DNA from: Megalonaias nervosa | Taxonomy: Eukaryota > Mollusca > Bivalvia > Unionida > Unionidae | DNA: 64,000 nucleotides | NCBI GenBank assembly: GCA_016617855.1 | Contig: JAECUM010006775.1 | Span: forward strand, 1-64,000 | Direction of reading: 5' to 3' | Shown: positions 18,118 to 30,089 of the stretch, piece after piece | How the letters are laid out: every line of letters starts with the position of its first letter | How positions within the stretch are numbered: the first letter of the stretch is position 1 | Notes under the pieces: generated by a model | The model's input: only the letters and a program-made list of their open reading frames with translations | Databases searched by the model: none | Told to the model about the DNA's origin: nothing | Translations under genes and position numbers: made by a program

Positions 18118-18219
18118 ATGTCTAGGAGAAATGTAACTTTTACGCAAGATGAACCATCCTTTATAAAGAAATTCAAGGAAAGAGTAGGGTATAAGGAAGG
18201 TCCAACAACAGAGACAAAG
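18118..18219 (+). CDS. KIAA1143: KIAA1143 homologue, exon 1 (coding part)
   Basis: ATG at 18118 opens 34 codons starting MSRRNVTFTQDEPSFIKKFK and continuing ERVGYKEGPTTETK. This is the highly conserved N-terminus of animal KIAA1143 proteins, small nuclear-type proteins of about 150 residues whose function is not established. The exon ends after a full codon at 18219, followed by the donor GTAAAT. Joined with the exons at 22194 and 28658, the CDS is 477 nt (158 residues plus stop), close to the human length of about 154. Intron 1 is about 4 kb. The coding sequence uses the + strand and is unrelated to the surrounding repeats. Confidence 0.9.
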
Positions 18220-18329
18220 GTAAATTTCATCAGGAACAGGATTTCGGATATAATCGTCCTCCATGTCAAACATTTCGTCTTCAGTTGCAGCAGGGAAGGG
18301 CTTTTTCAGAATTATAGAATAAATAAAAA

Positions 18330-18990
18330 TGGAATGTTTTCTGCATAATTCGAGTGTGCAGAATTAAAAAATAAACTAATCTTCATAATATCTTTTCAAA
18401 TAAATGCACAGGGAGAATTCAAACACATGCACAGTCCATCAATTTTAATACTGACCTTGGGTCAGAGTTTGCAAAATTATGACCTAAACATGTAGTGAGA
18501 TCCGGATGACTTTTGGTTATCCTATCAATGACATCGTGTTATTTCAAGCAGAATTTTGCACATTTCTTACATACAGTTAAATAGAAATGTTGTGTGAACA
18601 TTCAGCTATAAGAAGAAACTTTTCCATGTTCTAGGTACATCTAAAGCCTTTCTGTGCCTTTATAACGGGTGACTCCCCCCCCCATTTTTGCATGAACTAC
18701 AATATTCGTGAATCATACACATGTTAAAATTATACGCTGCTCTTCAATGGAATGTTTTATTCATAATTTGTGTTGCAGAATTTAAAATAATAAACTGATC
18801 TTTATTATATCTTTTCAAATAAACTCATAGATAGCATTCAAACACATGCAATGTCAACCATTGTTAACATTGGTCTTTAGTCACTTTATGCAGATTTTTG
18901 ACTTGACTATATTTCATGCTGAAATTTGCATATTTCTTAGAGAGGGTTAAGCAGAAATTGCCATTTTAGAATTTCCTTATGATAAGATAT
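18330..18990. repeat. diverged tandem duplication of about 420 bp in intron 1
   Basis: The segment from about 18330 to 18620 (GAATGTTTT...CTTTTCAAATAAA...TTCAAACACATGCA...CATTTCTTA) recurs in the same order from about 18750 to 18990. The copies differ by substitutions and small indels. No coding content. Confidence 0.7.
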
Positions 18991-19175
18991 AAATTCCTGA
19001 CTCAGCTTTTCATATTGTACAAGTTTTATGCTAATTTGTCATTACAGAAAATCTGCTTTTCTGTGTTGTAAATTGTGGATGTTGCCACATTAAATTCTGG
19101 ATATCCCAAATTTGAGATATTTTCTTAATAATTCTGACCAATTTTATAAAGTTCATGAAGTAGTGTTAAATTGTG

Positions 19176-19180
<5 letters not shown>

Positions 19181-19211
<31 letters not shown>
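19181..19211. repeat. (GA)n microsatellite
   Basis: About 15 perfect AG dinucleotides in intron 1 of the KIAA1143 homologue. Confidence 0.95.
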
Positions 19212-19214
<3 letters not shown>

Positions 19215-20009
19215 ACCAGTCACTGAATTAGTTCTCAAGAAATTTTTATTATGAGGTTTTGTTTTTTTTTTGTTTTAAAGAGAGGTGAAACAGATCTATT
19301 TTCTGTTCTTTATAATGACAATATTCATTCAGATTAATACCCACAAGAAATGAAATGAATTGATTTTCTTTGGTTTAGGTTTAAAGTTTAAATTTTACCT
19401 TTGTCACCTATACTTACAATGTAAATTTCAATTTAAATACCAGTGTCTCTAGATGAGAATTGAACCAGGAACAGATCATGAGATGATCTGATTGTTATAA
19501 TATTTTAGGTGATCACAATCACATGTATATCATTATAACTATCACTAGCATCAGTATTGCCCTTGAAGTCCGAGTCTAACCTCAAAATACATTACACTCC
19601 AAAAGTTGTACCAATTTTTTTTTATGCATATAGTTCAATAAATGACAACATCTCTGTATAATATAATTCCTTGGTATAAGTGTCAGCTTCTTCATAAAAT
19701 TAAGTTTTCTTGTATTTTTGACTTTTATCATATTTTTGCCATTGATTACCTTTCAACCATGGTTACATTTGGATGTAATAATTTGGCTTTTTACATATAA
19801 AAGTGGAGAAAGTACCAGGGGTAATGAGGTTACCATTTTGAGAAAATCTTAATATTGATCGCCAGCACCCTCTAGTGATGCTCCCTGTTGCTGCTTCAGT
19901 GTTATACTGAATGTTTGTTGTCCTCTGCCTTTATTTGTGGACATTACTGGTAACATCCACAGGTTAACATGACAGAAACTTTTACTGTATATTGATCCTG
20001 AATGAAGGG

Positions 20010-20400
20010 TCCAGTGCAGGAATTTACAAATTTTATAAAAGTCAGCTCCCCAGGGCAAGCTGACTGGAAAATTGAACTTGCCCTTTGGAAATATGAGCTT
20101 GCCCCAAACATAGTATTCCAAAACAAGTAAAAAAAAAATCATAAGAAAAAATAAAATATGGAATATTTGAATGAAATGACATGATATTTATTATAACTTT
20201 TGTTTACCTTTTATCTTTGGTGGCACCTTAAAACCACATGCAAATAAATAAAAATATATCTATAAATAATACAAGTGTATAGATATATAGTTTTTGAAGG
20301 GTTAGAATGCTTGTACAGTTAGAAGAGCAAAAAGAGCTAAATCTTCTAGTCGATGTGCAGTGATCAAGCTGACTTTTATAAAAATTTGGAAATCCCAGTA
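20010..20400. repeat. inverted repeat pair in intron 1
   Basis: The sequence around 20018-20045 (TTATAAAAGTCAGCT at its end) reappears as its complement at about 20367-20395 (AGCTGACTTTTATAAA). The arms are about 28 bp with small differences and are separated by about 320 bp. It may be the end pair of an old MITE; no target duplication was found. Confidence 0.5.
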
Positions 20401-21005
20401 TTAGAGCTAGAAACCTCATCAAGTTTCCTTTTTTTTTGTGTTTAGTTGTAACAGCAGACTCATCTCTTCAACTACATAAACAATAATGACTGTAATGATT
20501 TATTTACACTTACAAGTGGAGGATTTGTGAACACCTTACTTTAACCATTTCACCTTTAAATCAACAAAATATTTGACAAGCTGACCTTGAGATTCATAAC
20601 ATTTAATTTTTAACCAAAATTGTTTGCCAAGCAGCAAGTATGCATCAGTCTCAAGTAATTATCATGTAAACAACAGATCATAGAAGCTGCTTGTGGGTGC
20701 TACATCTTTGGTATGTCGATCACACTTTCAATTAAATCGTCCAGGGGTCCTAACACTGTCATGATGTTTTCATTTCAAACCAAACAGGAGTTTCTTTACT
20801 TATACTGCATCCATATTTGTGTGGGCCATTTTTTTAAATATATTTTGTTCATATTAAGGTAGTGATGTAGTTCATTGTCTTAGACAAGTTCCTAATAATT
20901 CACAAATTTTCATAAGTTTGGGAGTTAATCCTTTTGAACCCCCATGCACACAAGATTTAATCTGCTTGCTCTTTTTATTTTCTTTAATTTTGTTGTGGTC
21001 ATGCA

Positions 21006-21145
21006 GTAGCAGCACTGTAGGCTAAACACAGCCACAACAAGTGGTCACTTAGTAGCAGTGCCATAGGTTAAACACAGCTACATCAAGTGATCATTCAGTA
21101 ACATTGCAGTGGGTTAAACACTGCTACATCAAGTGGTCACTCAAT
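21006..21145. repeat. three tandem 46-bp units
   Basis: Units start at 21006, 21052 and 21098, each with a GTAGCAGTGC-like start, GGTTAAACACAGCTACA and AAGTGGTCAC. The spacing is an exact 46 bp with moderate divergence. Located in intron 1. Confidence 0.85.
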
Positions 21146-21317
21146 ATCAGCATAGGGTCATTTCAGAACACATTAGTAAAAAGTGCTAAACTTATACAAT
21201 TTAACTTTGCTCAGAATGGTAAAGCTGACATTTACCTGCATATAGCTTAATTTACTTTATGGGGTATCTGAATGAATACTGTACATACTTTCTTATAAGA
21301 AGAGTCCAATTGCATAT

Positions 21318-21500
21318 TGTACAGACCCAGATATGCCCGTGCATTATGCAATGGCAGATCTATGTCTGTGCAGTTTGTTAGGAGTAATCAAGTAATCAGT
21401 AGAACCAACAACATGGACCCTGATCTACAGGTGCATTATGCTATGGGAGATCAGGATCTTTGTTGTTTGCAATTTGACATATAAGCAAGTAAATATGGCC
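21318..21500. repeat. dispersed palindromic repeat, copy 1
   Basis: Contains CAGACCCAGATATGCC and GGCAGATCTATGTCTG as imperfect inverted arms around ATTATGCAAT, followed by CAGTTTGTTAGGAGTAATCA and a second, similar module. A relative lies at 54867-55030. Confidence 0.65.
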
Positions 21501-22193
21501 TATAACAAATTTTGGAACGAGAGGTTTAGCTTGGTGCAGACACTTGAATCCTTTTCTCTCTAGTATGCTGAGAGGTTGTATGTCATGTGCACATATGCAA
21601 GTCGATACTGAATGAAGTACAGGAGTTTTGGAAACTATAATTGGCTTTTAATTGAAGATTTTTATAAAACCAGTTTCAATGGCCTTTGATTTGGTCTGAC
21701 TAGAAAAGGTTCATGATTAAATGGCTGGATTTATCAGTGATTATAAAAAAAGATGTGCTGGCCATGTAATTGGGTTGTTAGAGGACCTAGTGCCACTTCT
21801 CTTTACAAATTACAGGTATATGTCTTCTATACAGACTTGTAGTCTTCTACAAGGTGGTTGGGAGATTAGTACTGGCATTAAAATACATCCATTATCTAAA
21901 ACTTGTACAACAAAAGATATTATTTGGTGAAAATATTGCAGAGAATTTGTTAGTAGAAAAATTGGCTACGTTACTTGCCTCCTTGTAGTAAATTTACAAA
22001 AGTTCTTGTAGATTAACAATTTGAGATATAGGAAGAAAAATAAATTAAACAAGACCATACCTTGAAAATGATGGAAAAATAAAAAGGAATATATTAAAAT
22101 AAATGAAGTTTGTTAGTTGACTTTTGTTTTTCCGATATTTTGAAATCAGAGGAATTGTATAGTATTCAAGATCATATGATTGGTTTTTTGTAG

Positions 22194-22350
22194 AGGCAAG
22201 AACTGCAGTTTGACAGTGATGATGATTGTGAAGAACAAGAGGATGAGAAGCCAGTCGTTGTCACTCTTAAGAAAGGAGACTTGACAGCAGAAGAAGCTGA
22301 AGCTATTCAGAAAAAGATAGATTTACAGAAGAAAAACACAGAGGATTCAG
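22194..22350 (+). CDS. KIAA1143: KIAA1143 homologue, exon 2
   Basis: The acceptor TTTTTTGTAG ends at 22193, and the exon begins in phase 0 with RQELQFDSDDDCEEQEDEK. The core VVVTLKKGDLTAEEAEAIQK corresponds to the conserved VVVLKKGDLS block of KIAA1143. The acidic stretch before it and the Lys-rich helix after it match the family's architecture. The exon ends at 22350 with one base of the next codon, followed by the donor GTTCAC. If the intron were read through, the frame would continue to 22544, but the splice phase matches exon 3 exactly. Confidence 0.9.
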
Positions 22351-23016
22351 GTTCACTGCTGCAATTCTTTTACATGACTAAATTCAGGGCAGCACACTGT
22401 ATTAAAGAAAATCCAAAAATTCACACAAAGCCTACACAGAAGACTGTTAACATGGGACGGGTGTGTAATATACCATTCGTTGTACTGTTAATACCAGTTA
22501 TATATAATTTTTTTAGGCAAAGCATGACTTGTTTAGTGATATGAATGAGAAATAATCGATGCATCAGAGTAAAATTTGGTAAATACATCAAAAAAGTTTA
22601 TAAAAAAGACCACACAAATGTCATTCATTTCCACCTTTCCTAAGAATTCCACATAAATGCCATATTTGCTAAGTCTTAAACAAGAGGCCCATGTTAGCAT
22701 CATATTTGCTTAGCTAATATAACTTATAAGTGGACAATTGCACTAACATTTTTGTACAATTGTATGAATGCAGCTTTTGTAAGTTATCTTCCAAACCTTA
22801 CACAATGTTAATTTTACTATATTCAGATAGCACTTCTTTTTAAAGATGAAACCATAATTAGTATGAACAGTCCCTTGCTCATAATTGAAGTCATTCAGAA
22901 TCTTGATACAAGTCCGTTTACCAAGTTTTATAGAAATTGGATGAGAAATTGATCTAGATCCAATCGGATGTATCTCATTACTACAAAACATCTCAATGAG
23001 TATAATATTAATAATA

Positions 23017-24662
23017 CACCACTCCCTCGATAACTCACACCCTGATAACTCACGAACCCGCTTATAACATGTGGTCAGGCGTGGATCCCATTTTATAAAA
23101 CCAGAAAATACCCCCCAACAAAAATTGATTCCTATTTATTGAACTTGAAGAAAATCGCAATCGAAATTGCTAACTGAAACGTTGATATATCGCTCGTTTT
23201 ATGGTTGAAAACGGTAGAGAGGACCTGGAAATTTTAATCAACATTTTGAAATTGTCAGCTTTTCATAAGACGTCATATAATTGGTTATATTTTCTTTCCA
23301 AATGACATTCTTAATACATCATAATTAAAGATATTCAAGGAAATTTCAATCAATGAAAGTGTCACACCTGGTGTAGGGCAGTACATAAATAATTAAATAT
23401 TAAAATTTTTTTTTATTCTGTGATATTTGTGTTTTAATTCTATCTTTTAGTTCCTCTTAGGTGTAATCATCATAAATGCAATGTGTATATAAACGTAAAA
23501 TGTGTCAGCTATGTCCGCAGGCATTTTTCGGAGAACCCGATTAAGTCCCGACCATGTTTTGATAACTGACTTGCAGAAGTATTGGCTGTATTGTTGCACT
23601 GAATTAACAGCTGGCCTCCTTTGTATTATCATGTCAATTATGTCTTTTGAATCAAATAAAGAGGTTGAATAAAAGAAAACTTAAAAGACACGCAAATCCA
23701 TCCTACTTAAAATCTAGCGGCCCTGGTTGTATGTCGGATGAACTCATTTCATTTGATCAATTGAACACTGTTATAAATGTTATTGTGTATGTAACATAAA
23801 CTGCCTTAATTTAGCCGACTCATTCATAATTGTGATCATAGATAGCAAGGCTGATTGATTGATTGATTGATTGTAATTTTATGGCGCACCAGCACTGTTA
23901 GGCTATTTAGTGCCATACAAAAGGTTATGATAGCAAGGCAACCAAGCGAAACGAATACTTCGCAAAATAAAGAGCTTGGTTTCACAGATACAGACCATTG
24001 TGGGCAAGCGAGTTTCAGAGAATTCCTGAACTGGTACTTACAGATATCATCAAGGATGATAAGAATCACTATCACTTCCAACGAAATCACAACATCAATA
24101 TTGTACTAACTGAACAATACAAAATTTGAGTTTTGACGTAGACGATTATCTCACGAAATAAATACCGCTAGTTTTTGCAAAGAAAGGGATCTTGTTTGGT
24201 GGTGTATGAACAGTTAGTTTAGTTCCCTGCTACTCTGACTCCTGACTTGGCAGGATACTATTAAATACCACTCCGGTAACCAGACTAAGCAACAAAACAA
24301 AAAGCAGTGACATAATACACAGATGTTTTTGCATACATGTGATGATTGTTGAAAACAGTTGGAACGATCTTTCACATGTTGGATATTTTGAAAATAAATG
24401 TTATTTATACAGAATAACGAACAGCTTCATTAGAAACAGCGCATTATTGACAATTATTATCGACGTGATTGTAAAACGAGGATTCAGTCATTAAACAGCC
24501 CAGTTCTCTACACCCCCCACCCCACCCCCCGCAGTTTCTTCGAAGTATTGCCTAAGTGGATTTTTTTCAATTTTTGGAGGTCTCTCGGTAACTCGCGCCC
24601 TCGCTTATAGTGCGGTCTATGTTTGTGGACCCCATTGTGCGCGAGTTATTGAGGGAGAGGTG
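23017..24662. mobile_element. TA-flanked DNA transposon, pogo/Tigger-like ends, decayed
   Basis: The left end CACCACTCCCTCGATAACTC and the complement of the right end, CACCTCTCCCTCAATAACTC, are terminal inverted repeats. Both are bordered by TA (23015-23016 and 24663-24664), the Tc1/mariner-pogo target. The element is 1646 bp. Only short ORF remnants are inside (23447-23632 on -, 23867-24109 on +), and no DDE motif could be assigned, so it is non-autonomous or very old. A (TGAT)n-type tract at about 23850-23872 may mark a further insertion. It lies within intron 2 of the KIAA1143 homologue. Confidence 0.7.
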
Positions 24663-24689
24663 TAATAATAATAATAATGATAATAATAA

Positions 24690-25890
24690 TATAAGCTTCA
24701 GGTGGAGAAAAATCCAGTTGGAACTCAGTCTCCAGAGTGGTAAGACACTAAGCGAATCCGAGACAAGATTACCTCATTGATATGCATAGATCTTGCTCAT
24801 AATCTAATTGATTCATTATCGTGACAATTTGCTACTATTTAAGTTGAATCAAAATCTGATTTAAAATGTAATTACTAGATTGTTGACAATATCAGCCAGT
24901 GAGATGCAAGGTCAAAATTATGCATGAATTTTGCTCATAAACATTCTCGACCAAAATGTTGATGATCTGGAATTATTTACCAAAGTTTGATCCAAATCCA
25001 AGATAACTTAATAAATATTCATTGGTCATAAAAAATATCATCCAGCATCTTTGATTAAAATTGGGTCAGAAATACAGTATCGCAAGGGGTAAGAAGCTCA
25101 GCCAGTCATTTGCAATATCATATTAGTATGTTTAGCATGCTCATAATAAAATGTATATCCTGCTATATTCATTTAAGCCTATTTGCCAAGTTTGTTCAAA
25201 GTCGGATCAGAAAGGGTCTCTCGAGTGGTTACAAGCTAAGCCAGTCACATCTAAGATAACGTTATTAATATGCATGGATTCCATGCATTATCAAAGTCAT
25301 GTGAGATCTTGATTATATATGCCTATATCTGAAATTTTATCCAAGTCAGATAAAGAAGCATGACTTCCAGAATGGTTACTAGCTCAGCCAATTGGAAGTT
25401 AATATCACATCATTAATATGTATGGATCCTGCTCCCTAACAAAATTGCCCATGATATTGTTTTGAACATATATTTCACATTTGATCAGAATAAGATCAGA
25501 AATATGGCTGCCAGGGTGAGAACAGGTTCAACCAATTAGATGCAAGTTCACCCCATTATGAAGCAAACTCTTCCAGGATCTTGAAGATGTAAGTCAATTA
25601 TTCCAAGACTGATCAGCATTGGATAAGAATTTATGGTTTCCATATTGGTAAAATGCTCAGCCAAACAGACATAAAATCACATCATTTTTTTCCAGAGTTG
25701 ATCAAGATCAGATCAGAAATACAGCATTTTGAGTGGTAATAAAGTTTGCCAGTTGGAAGATTATGTCAGTAATATGCATGGATCTCACTCATTGTTGACT
25801 TCTTATGAGATTTTGATGATATAAACCCATATTCAGAGTTTGATTGAAATAGGATTTGAAATATGATCTCCAGAATGGTAACAAGCAATT
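24690..25890. repeat. degenerate tandem array, period about 130 bp (array I)
   Basis: About nine diverged units share CCAGAATGGTTACAAGCTCAGCCA, a TTAATATGCATGGATC segment, a TTTGATCAAAATC-like segment and ATCAGAAATATG. Recognisable starts recur roughly every 125-145 bp. No coding sequence. Intron 2 of the KIAA1143 homologue. Confidence 0.7.
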
Positions 25891-28198
25891 GTTGATGGAT
25901 GATGCACAACCCATGCAGGGCTGTACCGTAACCTCACTTGGCTTTATGGCTAAATGGGTGGGGGAAAAAATGAGTAAATTTTTAAAATTTAAAGGACAGC
26001 CAGCAGTTGCTGTTAGACTGGCAATAGAAATCTTGCTGTCACAGGCCACCTTATAAAATCGATTTATTTGTATGGTCATTCCTATTTTTTCCAAATAAAT
26101 TTTAAATGTTGCTAACTTTTGTATGAAGAGTACATGCCAATTTTTCTTACAAATTCTTTTCTGAAAAAGGACAAAAAAGAACATAAACCATGATGGATTT
26201 ATAAAATACAATTGAGCAAAGAAATAACAGCAATGGTTATAGATGTTTAAATTATTATGTCAGCGCTTTATGTGATTAATGTTGGGTAATTCGTGTTCAA
26301 CGACATGAAACACTGGTGTTCATTTGCTAATATTAGCACATTATCATCCCTATATTTTATGATTTCCATTTAGACAAATCTTTATATTTTTCCCTATATT
26401 TTTAGACCAGTGCTTTATAAAATCCTGGGGCATTTCATTTTGAAAATATGACTGGGAGGCCTGCTGTTAATATTACATAAGTCTGGACAACTTAGTTGCA
26501 TGCCCAAGTCTTCTGGTTTCAGTAACATTTAGTTGAGCAGACTATATTTTAAGAAGACTAAGCAAACTCTGGTTGGGGATGGCAGTGAATGAATTACTAT
26601 ATCAAGAAGCAGTGTTGAGATATTTTTATGATTTGATATACACACCAGTGAGTAGATGCAGGAATGAGGATTAACAAATAGTTTACTGTATATAACAGGT
26701 TCATTATGTCAATGTTATTCATAAATCCCATGACTAAGCAGGTCTTCCTAAAAGTGTCAACTTTGAACAACTTTTGATTCATTTTCATTGAACTTTATTG
26801 GAAAAATTTTTAATTTTAAAATTTTGACCCAATGCTTTCACAGTGGATGATAATAGTTTACAAGGATATTAAATCTTGTGTCACAGTGAACAGATTTGCA
26901 CCGTTTTCTGCTGTACACAGTTGCAGGTATAGTTATTCATTATAGCCATTTATTTTCATTTTATGCGCTAAGATTCAAGGACATCACTAGATTAAATCCC
27001 AAGATCAAAGGTATAAAATTATTAATATGGAATAAATTTATTCCAGTATGCAGACCATACCACTATTATTATAGATGCTTCTGAAATGTCATCGAGATAC
27101 ATTTAAGTTTTATGAAAAGATCTCCAGTCTTGGTATTGACACTGAATAGAATACAGTTGGTGGTTTGTAACATAATAAATAAAACCAAATAGAAGTTTAC
27201 TCATGGGAATTTATTAAATTGGGAAAGGGGTGTTTTCACACTTTGGGCAATTCATTTACAAATGAATTTTTATAAAATGACGGAATTAAACTATTAAGAC
27301 CAAATTGAAGAAGTAAAAGTTATGTTCTGCCAGTGATCCAAGAGAATTCTGACGACTTTTGAAAGAATTACTGTTGGAAAGAGAGTATTGCTGTGTCCGA
27401 GATGAATCACTTGATTCTTTGTTTACCAGATCAATCAGAAACTGAATGAAGCAACTTAGTATATTTTTTAATTTATTATTGGATAAATTAATTAAGATTA
27501 AAAAAACTAGTCTATACTCAAGAATATTCCAGAGGAGGAATAAAAATGAATAACATTAAAATAATTTTGTTTTTGGGAAAAAATCTATTAAACAGATTTC
27601 TAGAGGTTTGAGAAACAATTTTCGGAAGGATGTTGTATTTAATTGGTTAAAACTACAAGAAGCCTGAATCAGGTAGTCATTTTCATTTCTTGCTGAACAG
27701 TGTGGTTCAGTGCTAATATTAAAGTTGGAGATCAGAGCAATTCTATGAACATATATACAATTGGGGAGTAAATACAGCTTATGAAGGTTGAATTGATATA
27801 TAATTTTTCAGGTTTGTTTGCTTGCTAATTTAATGTGCAAAATATAAGAGATATATTATCATATAAGATGTATGATGGATTGTCTCCTGTTTTGATTGAT
27901 TTATTTCAGTGATTAATGTACTTTTATTAGAAGAAAAAGTGAATAATAAGTTGAATACTGATATAGATGACAACTAATGTATTGCAGGTATAATATGAAT
28001 GTTCTCACTTTTATTTATTATCTCCCTTTTAAATTTACTTTTCCACAGTAGTATTAAGCTTCTTCAGCTACCCATGTACAGGGTTTGTTAAATATTTTTT
28101 TAAAAGCTCATATTCAGTGTCACTATTAAGGCCTTCATGGTAATGATGTATACACTGTCTGTGTGTATGTGTGTACATTGCAGATTTGTTCTTCCTTG
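25891..28198. other. AT-rich intron sequence without recognised features
   Basis: Rest of intron 2 left of the SINE. Short ORFs here are not supported by composition or homology. Confidence 0.5.
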
Positions 28199-28519
28199 TG
28201 GACCGCTTCAGTGGCCTAGTGGTTAGAGCATCCGCCTCAGATGCAGAGGTCGTGGGTTCAAACCCCGGCTGAGTCACACCAAAGAGTTACAAAAAATGGT
28301 ACTAACAGCTGCCTCACTAGGTGTTCAGCATTAAGAGGTTAGTATTAGGACTGGTCAGCCTGGTGTCAGGATAATGAGACTGGTTGGGACATCATGCTGC
28401 ATGTCTGCAGTATGATACCTAATGCTAGACATCATTATAAACTGTCACACTGCAGACGTTGTAGCGATATGACTGAAAAATTGTTAAAGCTAATATAAAA
28501 ATCCAAATCACACACACAG
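28199..28519 (+). mobile_element. tRNA-derived SINE, family A (full length)
   Basis: The 5' part has RNA polymerase III boxes (A box TGGCCTAGTGGTTAGAGC, B box GGTTCAAACCC). The body contains TCACACCAAAGAGTTA, GGTACTAACAGCTGCCTCAC and GATATGACTGAAAAATTG, and the tail is an AC repeat. The 12-bp TGTTCTTCCTTG is duplicated at both sides (28187-28198 and 28520-28531). Relatives are at 42307 and 48977. Family name not assigned. Confidence 0.9.
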
Positions 28520-28657
28520 TGTTCTTCCTTGCAGAAGTTCTGATAAGAAAAAGGTAAGAAAAATGCTGGAGACTCTAGGAAATTCTAGAAACTTCATGTG
28601 TGTGACTATGATGTGTATATTCAACGTGGTATTTAACAAAGCTCTTCTTTAATGCAG

Positions 28658-28875
28658 ATGAACCTCCTGTTGATGGAAAGATTCTATTCCATAAACCAGT
28701 CAAACGCTCTAGTGACCAGGAATCTGGCATGCATGCCACTACAGTTAAAAAACTAAAGGAAGAAAAGAAGAAAACTTTGGAGACATCAGAGACAAAGAAA
28801 GTGAAAAATTCCAAACTTTTGTCTTTTAATGAAGATGATGGTGATAATGATGATACAGATGATGAAGAGACATGA
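28658..28875 (+). CDS. KIAA1143: KIAA1143 homologue, exon 3 (terminal)
   Basis: The acceptor CTTTAATGCAG ends at 28657. The first two bases complete the GAT codon left open by exon 2, giving DEPPVDGKILFHKPVKR, the equivalent of the conserved DGRIIYRKPVK block. The remainder is a Lys-rich stretch (KKLKEEKKKTLETSETKK) and the typical C-terminal SKLLSFNEDDGDNDDTDDEE, ending in TGA at 28873-28875. The conserved SLLSF-like motif followed by an acidic end is characteristic of the family. The short ATG-initiated reading at 28658 is only the exon and not a separate gene. No breaks. Confidence 0.92.
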
Positions 28876-28943
28876 TGTAGATATTTTGCCTTCTTTGGAT
28901 GAAACTATACCTTGAAGGCTTTGCACATGTACAGAATTCTGCC

Positions 28944-28949
28944 AATAAA
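28944..28949 (+). terminator. AATAAA poly(A) signal of the KIAA1143 homologue
   Basis: AATAAA 68 nt after the stop codon, followed by a T/G-rich stretch (TGTTTTTGTAG). Confidence 0.75.
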
Positions 28950-29154
28950 ATGTTTTTGTAGAAAGAAGGATGAATTGATCTACTGTGTGTAGAATTTTTA
29001 TCTGTCTGTATGAAAATGATATTAAATATGTCATACAAAGGACAATACTTATTCAATTTTATGTGTTGGCAGCTGAATATAAATTGAAATGAGTACTGTG
29101 AATGGCAAATTATGCCTGCTCTGTGTTTAATAATTAAAGCAGATTTTTGGGGGA

Positions 29155-29990
29155 CACAAGTCACATTTCTTTCTTTCTGTCATCTTGACCTTTGACATCA
29201 AAATCATTAGGTTTCTTCTTTCCCCAAAGTGTTAAGCTCTATAAAGTTGAGTCCTGGACTGTGACATGAAATTAGTTATTGTTTGGAAAACAAATTTCAT
29301 TCAATCATAATGACTTTGACCTTTGTACCGTTACAATCAATGTCTTTTTCTTTTCTACCCCAGGTACAAGCCCATCCACAAATTTTGGTAACAATAGATT
29401 TGTTGCTGTTATGGAGTTTAGCGCCATTTTTCTGCACAAGATAGGCTATACATGGCAGCCAGTATAACTGGTGGAGGAAGAATCGAGGAAAGCCCCGGAA
29501 AGAACCACTGACCCAAAGGAAGCTACTGGCAAGCTTTCTCATGTACCCACATTGGATGAGCCCAAGACTCGAACCCATGCAGAAGTGAGATGGCAGAGAT
29601 TTGTAACATTGAGCACTTAAGACCAGTCAGCCACTCGGGGCCCCTGGTAATAGTAGATGGTGGAGAACTTTTTATTATGTGGAAACCAATTTTCTTCTTT
29701 TAGTCAATGACCTTGACCTTTGATCCCAAAATTGATAGGGTTGTTCTTCATCCCATGTACAAGCAATCCACAAAGTTTGATTACTGTAGATAGTGGAGAA
29801 TTCCACTTATTGTGCAGAAACCATATTCTTTCAGTAACAATAACCTTGACCTTAGACCCCAAAATTTATAGGTTTTTCCTTATTCCCAAGTTCAGGTACT
29901 CCACAAATTTTGGTGACAGTAGCTGGTAGACAACTGAATTAATTGTACAGAAATGAAATTGGTGATTTACAGATATCAATATAATATTCT
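29155..29990. repeat. degenerate tandem array with TGACCTTGACCTTTGA (array II)
   Basis: Three to four units of about 125-140 bp, each with a TGACCTTGACCTTTG-like block, CCCAAAATCAATAGG, CAAGCCATCCACAAA, GGTAACAGTAGATGGTGGAGAAC and a TTATTGTGCAGAAAC-like end. A family B SINE is inserted in it. The same family occurs at 58880-59700. Confidence 0.75.
29410..29645 (-). mobile_element. tRNA-derived SINE, family B
   Basis: On the - strand: GGGGCCCCGAGTGGCTGAC, a B-box-like GGGTTCGAGTC, AGAAAGCTTGCCAGTAG, then TAGCCTATCTTGTGC and AAAATGGCGCTAAACTCC. It is flanked by GGTAACAATAGAT and GGTAATAGTAGAT, an imperfect 13-bp target duplication. Inserted in array II. Confidence 0.8.
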
Positions 29991-30089
29991 CTTCCTTAAG
30001 AAAGGCATGTAAAAAAAACAAAAAACTTGCCATGTTGTCTATACGCTATGGATGCCCCCACCAATAAAATGCATTTAAAGAGCGAAATT

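Noticed and set aside
28199..28280. A tRNA gene near 28.2 kb (also 34.27, 42.3 and 49.3 kb)
   Set aside because: Pol III boxes are present, but the sequences belong to repeated SINEs with tails and target duplications and do not keep a tRNA fold.
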